DNA from: Epiperipatus broadwayi
Taxonomy: Eukaryota; Onychophora; Udeonychophora; Euonychophora; Peripatidae
Assembly: GCA_028023455.1 (NCBI GenBank)
Contig: JAQFVV010000013.1
Location: 8,276,411-8,340,410, forward strand
Direction: 5' to 3'
DNA: 64,000 bases
Positions 61,230 to 64,000 of this stretch are shown here, one piece after another. The translations under genes were made by a program, and so were the position numbers. The notes beneath the pieces were generated by a model that had not been told where the DNA came from, made no database searches, and worked only from the letters and a program-made list of their open reading frames with translations. Numbering within the stretch: position 1 is the first letter of the stretch; each line of letters starts with the position of its first letter.

Positions 61230-62290
61230 CAGGAGTGATAGATGAATTCCAGCAAAGAATTAAATTGGTGCATAACCAACCATTTCAATCCAGATCATAT
61301 CTTATTCCATACCAGTATTGAGAAGAAAAATACAAGCAGATTATTAAAATGCTGGATTGGGGTAAGAGAGATGGGTCGATGAGATTTTGTTTGGCTGTGA
61401 GGCAATTGAATAAAATTACTGTCCCTGACAGGAACATTCCTCCATCCATTCATGGAATTATTCATGAGATTTGGAAATAAGAAGGCATTTTTCACCTTTG
61501 TTTTGACCTTCAGTTATCAACAGATTGAACTTCATTCTGAAGATTGCCAATACACTCCCTTCCAATATAGTGGTATTATGTACCAGTTTAGTAGGATGAT
61601 ATTTGGATTGATAAATGGTGATGCTGGTCTGATTGGATGCCTAGATATTAGCCTATCTTCAGAGATTAAACAGATCCTAACAATTTATGTGGATGATGTA
61701 ATTATTGCATCAACCACAATTGAAGAACACCTTTGGTATCACCATATTTTTTGAAGAGTGCTACAAGGAGAAAATCAATATAAACTTCAAGAAGAGTATC
61801 TTAGTTTCTAACCAGGTAGTCTTACTAGATCATATCATTGGTTGCAATGGGATAAGGCCCCATCCAGAGAAAATCAGTGCCATTCAAAACTTTCCCAAAC
61901 CAATTAATAAGAAGCAAATTAGATCATTTTTAGGCTTATGTAATTTCTACAACCATTTCTACCAGAATTTCACTGACTATGAGGAACCATTGCTAAAACT
62001 AATTAAAAAAGGTGAATGATGGAAATAGACCAAAGAACAGGACCGAGAATTTTAAAATATTAAAACAGACTTCTTAGTGCAAACCATGATAGCCTTTTCT
62101 GATTTTAATAAACCATTCATTGTCCAAACAGATAGTAGTGGTTTTGAATTGGGGGTAATGTTATCCCAAATTCAGGAGGATGGACAACATGGAGTCCTCT
62201 ATTTTATCAGCCAGCGGCTGAAGGGTCCAGAGATTAATTATACAGTTACTGAGAAGAAAGCACTAGCAGTACTGTGGGCCTTCTAAAAAT
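61230..62290 (+). pseudogene. Gypsy-C reverse transcriptase and RNase H
   Basis: RT begins near 61230 with broken frames (DGSMRFCLAV, LNKITVPDRNIPP). 61452-61754 reads FVLTFSYQQIELHSEDCQYT, with the first catalytic D lost, and LTIYVDDVIIAST with both aspartates of YVDD kept. Between them a deletion has removed part of the palm. 61705-62019 is the thumb and connection (HPEKISAIQNFPKPINKKQI, SFLGLCNFYNHF). 62077-62286 is RNase H with VQTDSSGFELGVMLSQ and NYTVTEKKALAVLWAF. In an active element this would copy RNA to DNA and remove the RNA strand. Confidence 0.82.
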
Positions 62291-62421
62291 TTGACAGATG
62301 CTACTTTGATCAGAGGTAATAGTGATCACTGATCACAAAAGCCTCAAATTCCTGAATCACAGCTACCTGACTAATAGTCATCTAGTCAGATGGAGTTTGC
62401 TGCTATAGGAACTATACAATA

Positions 62422-63712
62422 TTGCAAGGATCCGAGAATGTCATAGATGACATAAACCCATGTAGGTCAGAACAAAATCATTTATCGGTAGACAATGCCT
62501 ACATTACAACTGTTAATATAATGGCCAATAGTAATATAGAGAACAAGTTGAGAGACCTAACCAATATTCAATTCAATGACCTAGAATTAAACCCAATCAT
62601 AAAAGTTTTGTTAGGGGAGGAAGTTTTGAATGTGCTCAAAAATATTGCTCAATTCAAACTTGAACAACAGGTCTTGTTATACAGAATTAATTGTGATGCA
62701 GATGAGTGGAGGTAGTAATACCAACACCTTTATGTCCACTGTCTGTATGGGCAATACAATACTCACAAGACAGATCATTTAAAAATTGTTTATAGTGGCT
62801 GAAAATGTACAAGGACATCTTGAATTCATTCAAAGGCTGTCTAACTTGTTTAAAAACCAAATCATTAAACCAAAACTATATCAACTTGATAAAAATGATT
62901 ATACCAGAAAGACCAGATGAGATCTTAGCGATTGACTATTATGGGCCATTGCCTCCATTTAACAAGCAAAAATGTTTATTATCACCTGTGATTTCTTTTC
63001 AAAATATGTCACTGCTTACACAATACCCCAAGCCAAAACTAGACATACAATCAAAGTATTGGACACCCTCCAATTTTTGATGATAAAAAACCTAGGATCA
63101 TTTTAACTGATCATGGTACTCCTTTTTTATCAAGTGAATGGAAGAAATGGGTGGGAAAATCAGGAATCAAGCATGTGTTGACCTACATTAGGAACCCTCA
63201 GTCAAACCCATATGAATGCATCATGTAGGAACTTGTTTGTTTAAGACCTATTTAGAGGGAGAGCACAAGAGGTGAATTAAGCAGAGAAAACAGGAGGTCG
63301 ATTACATCAATTGGAGTGTGAATGAGCCGGATTCACATCAATTCAATTATATTTTCGCCAAATTACACCTGTGCTATTTAAAAGGTACAAACAAGTAGCC
63401 ACATAAAATAATCATAGGCAATAAAAAGGATATATTACTAGCTCGAGAGCAACTTATTATGAAAGCAAATTGTAAAAATCTGATTGTAAGAAAGTCTAAA
63501 TATGAATTCAGAATTGGAGACAGAGTGCTAATAAAAAGGCCACATCCTAGTCAACCACAGGAAAGTATGTATCATAAGTTTAGTAATACGTATGAGAGAC
63601 CATATACCACTGTTAAGAAATCTAGTCCCAATGCATTTTGGGTAAACCAGGGTGGAGAGGTCTGAGGCACGTATAATGCCTGTATCTTAAAACCTTATTT
63701 TGGATGTTAGTA
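62422..63712 (+). pseudogene. Gypsy-C integrase and pol end
   Basis: 62422-62715 is the linker from RNase H. 62740-62860 has broken zinc-binding parts and CLTCLKTKS (the CC pair of HHCC). 62805-63080 reads RPDEILAIDYYGPLPPF, first catalytic D of the DDE core; in the next frame TDHGTPFLSSEWKKWVGKSG holds the second D, and NPQSNPYE (about 63.2 kb) carries the E region. 63459-63665 is the GPY/F-type end with RIGDRVLIKRPHPSQP and FWVNQGGEV, and ILKPYFGC closes pol near 63708. One frameshift lies inside the core. Confidence 0.8.
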
Positions 63713-64000
63713 ACAACTCAGGATAATATCGGGAAATTTTTAAATAACTGATATATATAACTAAATAAAAAAGTGGGTAAACTATATAAAAATAGAAGGT
63801 GCAATGTATAATAAAAAATATATATGTATATGTGTATAAATGAATATATATAGTACAAGGTTAGGGATATTAAGTCTGATGAGGATATTTCCCAAATAAC
63901 ACGTAGATGCAATCATGGGAATATCTAGAGGCTAACTTAATCAAATATGTTTTGATATTTGGCTAGACCTTCAAAGTACAATAAGCCTCAAAGGAGCATA
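63713..64000. other. Region after Gypsy-C pol, possible start of the right LTR
   Basis: TA-rich DNA with no coding frame. TGATGAGGATATTTCCCAAA near 63876-63895 could open an LTR, but with no left partner this is only positional. Confidence 0.25.

Larger units (their letters stand above)
58406..63712 (+). mobile_element. Gypsy-C LTR retrotransposon, internal region
   Basis: A plus-strand Ty3/Gypsy element with gag, protease, RT, RNase H, integrase and a GPY/F-type end in the usual order. RT phrases (LNKITVPDRN, PPSI) and the integrase IDYYGPLPP with TDHGTPFLSSEW closely resemble Gypsy-B, so B and C belong to one lineage and A to another. Frameshifts separate the protease (frame 2), first RT (frame 3), second RT/RNase H (frame 1) and integrase (frame 3). 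LTRs were not recognised; the right one may start near 63.7 kb and run out of the window. Confidence 0.85.

Overview
The window is AT-rich animal DNA dominated by decayed transposable elements. One host coding exon is recognised with confidence. At the extreme left, on the minus strand, positions 5-295 encode the first 97 residues of a NALCN-type sodium leak channel, followed by a splice donor at 4-1. Its wording is close to arthropod NALCN ('narrow abdomen') proteins as I remember them. Together with LINEs of a type I associate with ticks and other arthropods, this suggests an arthropod, perhaps a chelicerate; the species is not determined. The rest of the window lies upstream of that ATG, so it is either a very large 5' intron or the gene's 5' flank.

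Layout. 0.3-12.3 kb: mostly non-coding, with an old Ty3/Gypsy gag remnant (2.26-2.95 kb) and a badly decayed RTE LINE (8.95-10.8 kb, minus). 12.3-15.5 kb: a hAT transposon nested inside a second, non-autonomous hAT element; both keep terminal inverted repeats and 8-bp target duplications. 16.9-29.4 kb: two copies of one LINE in head-to-head orientation (minus, 17.3-22.9 kb; plus, 23.5-27.6 kb). This LINE has a GDSL/SGNH-like esterase domain in ORF1 and an endonuclease plus reverse transcriptase in ORF2. In and around these copies sits a repeat family with hammerhead-ribozyme-like cores (about 18.1, 18.6, 23.4 and 28.1 kb). A separate, better formed hammerhead motif lies at 16.9 kb, with a decayed relative at 29.35 kb. 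A small tRNA-like SINE interrupts the plus LINE.

29.5-45.2 kb is a four-part nest. Gypsy-A (plus) is split by Gypsy-B (minus, 30452-42595) with target duplication ATAC, and the Gypsy-A reading frame rejoins exactly across it. Gypsy-B carries an RTE LINE inside pol (33.0-36.1 kb) and about 3.1 kb of unidentified DNA inside its right LTR. Gypsy-B also has a 260-bp tandem duplication in one LTR and a 158-bp tandem duplication in its integrase region.

45.3-58.3 kb holds AT-rich DNA, a 355-codon open glutamate/lysine-rich frame of unknown function (47.7-48.9 kb), a TCATCA-rich tandem repeat (57.1-57.3 kb) and a small cysteine-containing ORF that may be an exon (57.6 kb). 58.4-63.7 kb is a third Gypsy element (plus), related to Gypsy-B, with gag, protease, RT, RNase H and integrase still readable but frameshifted. 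No coding copy of a retroelement seen here looks intact. The least damaged is the RTE LINE at 33-36 kb.
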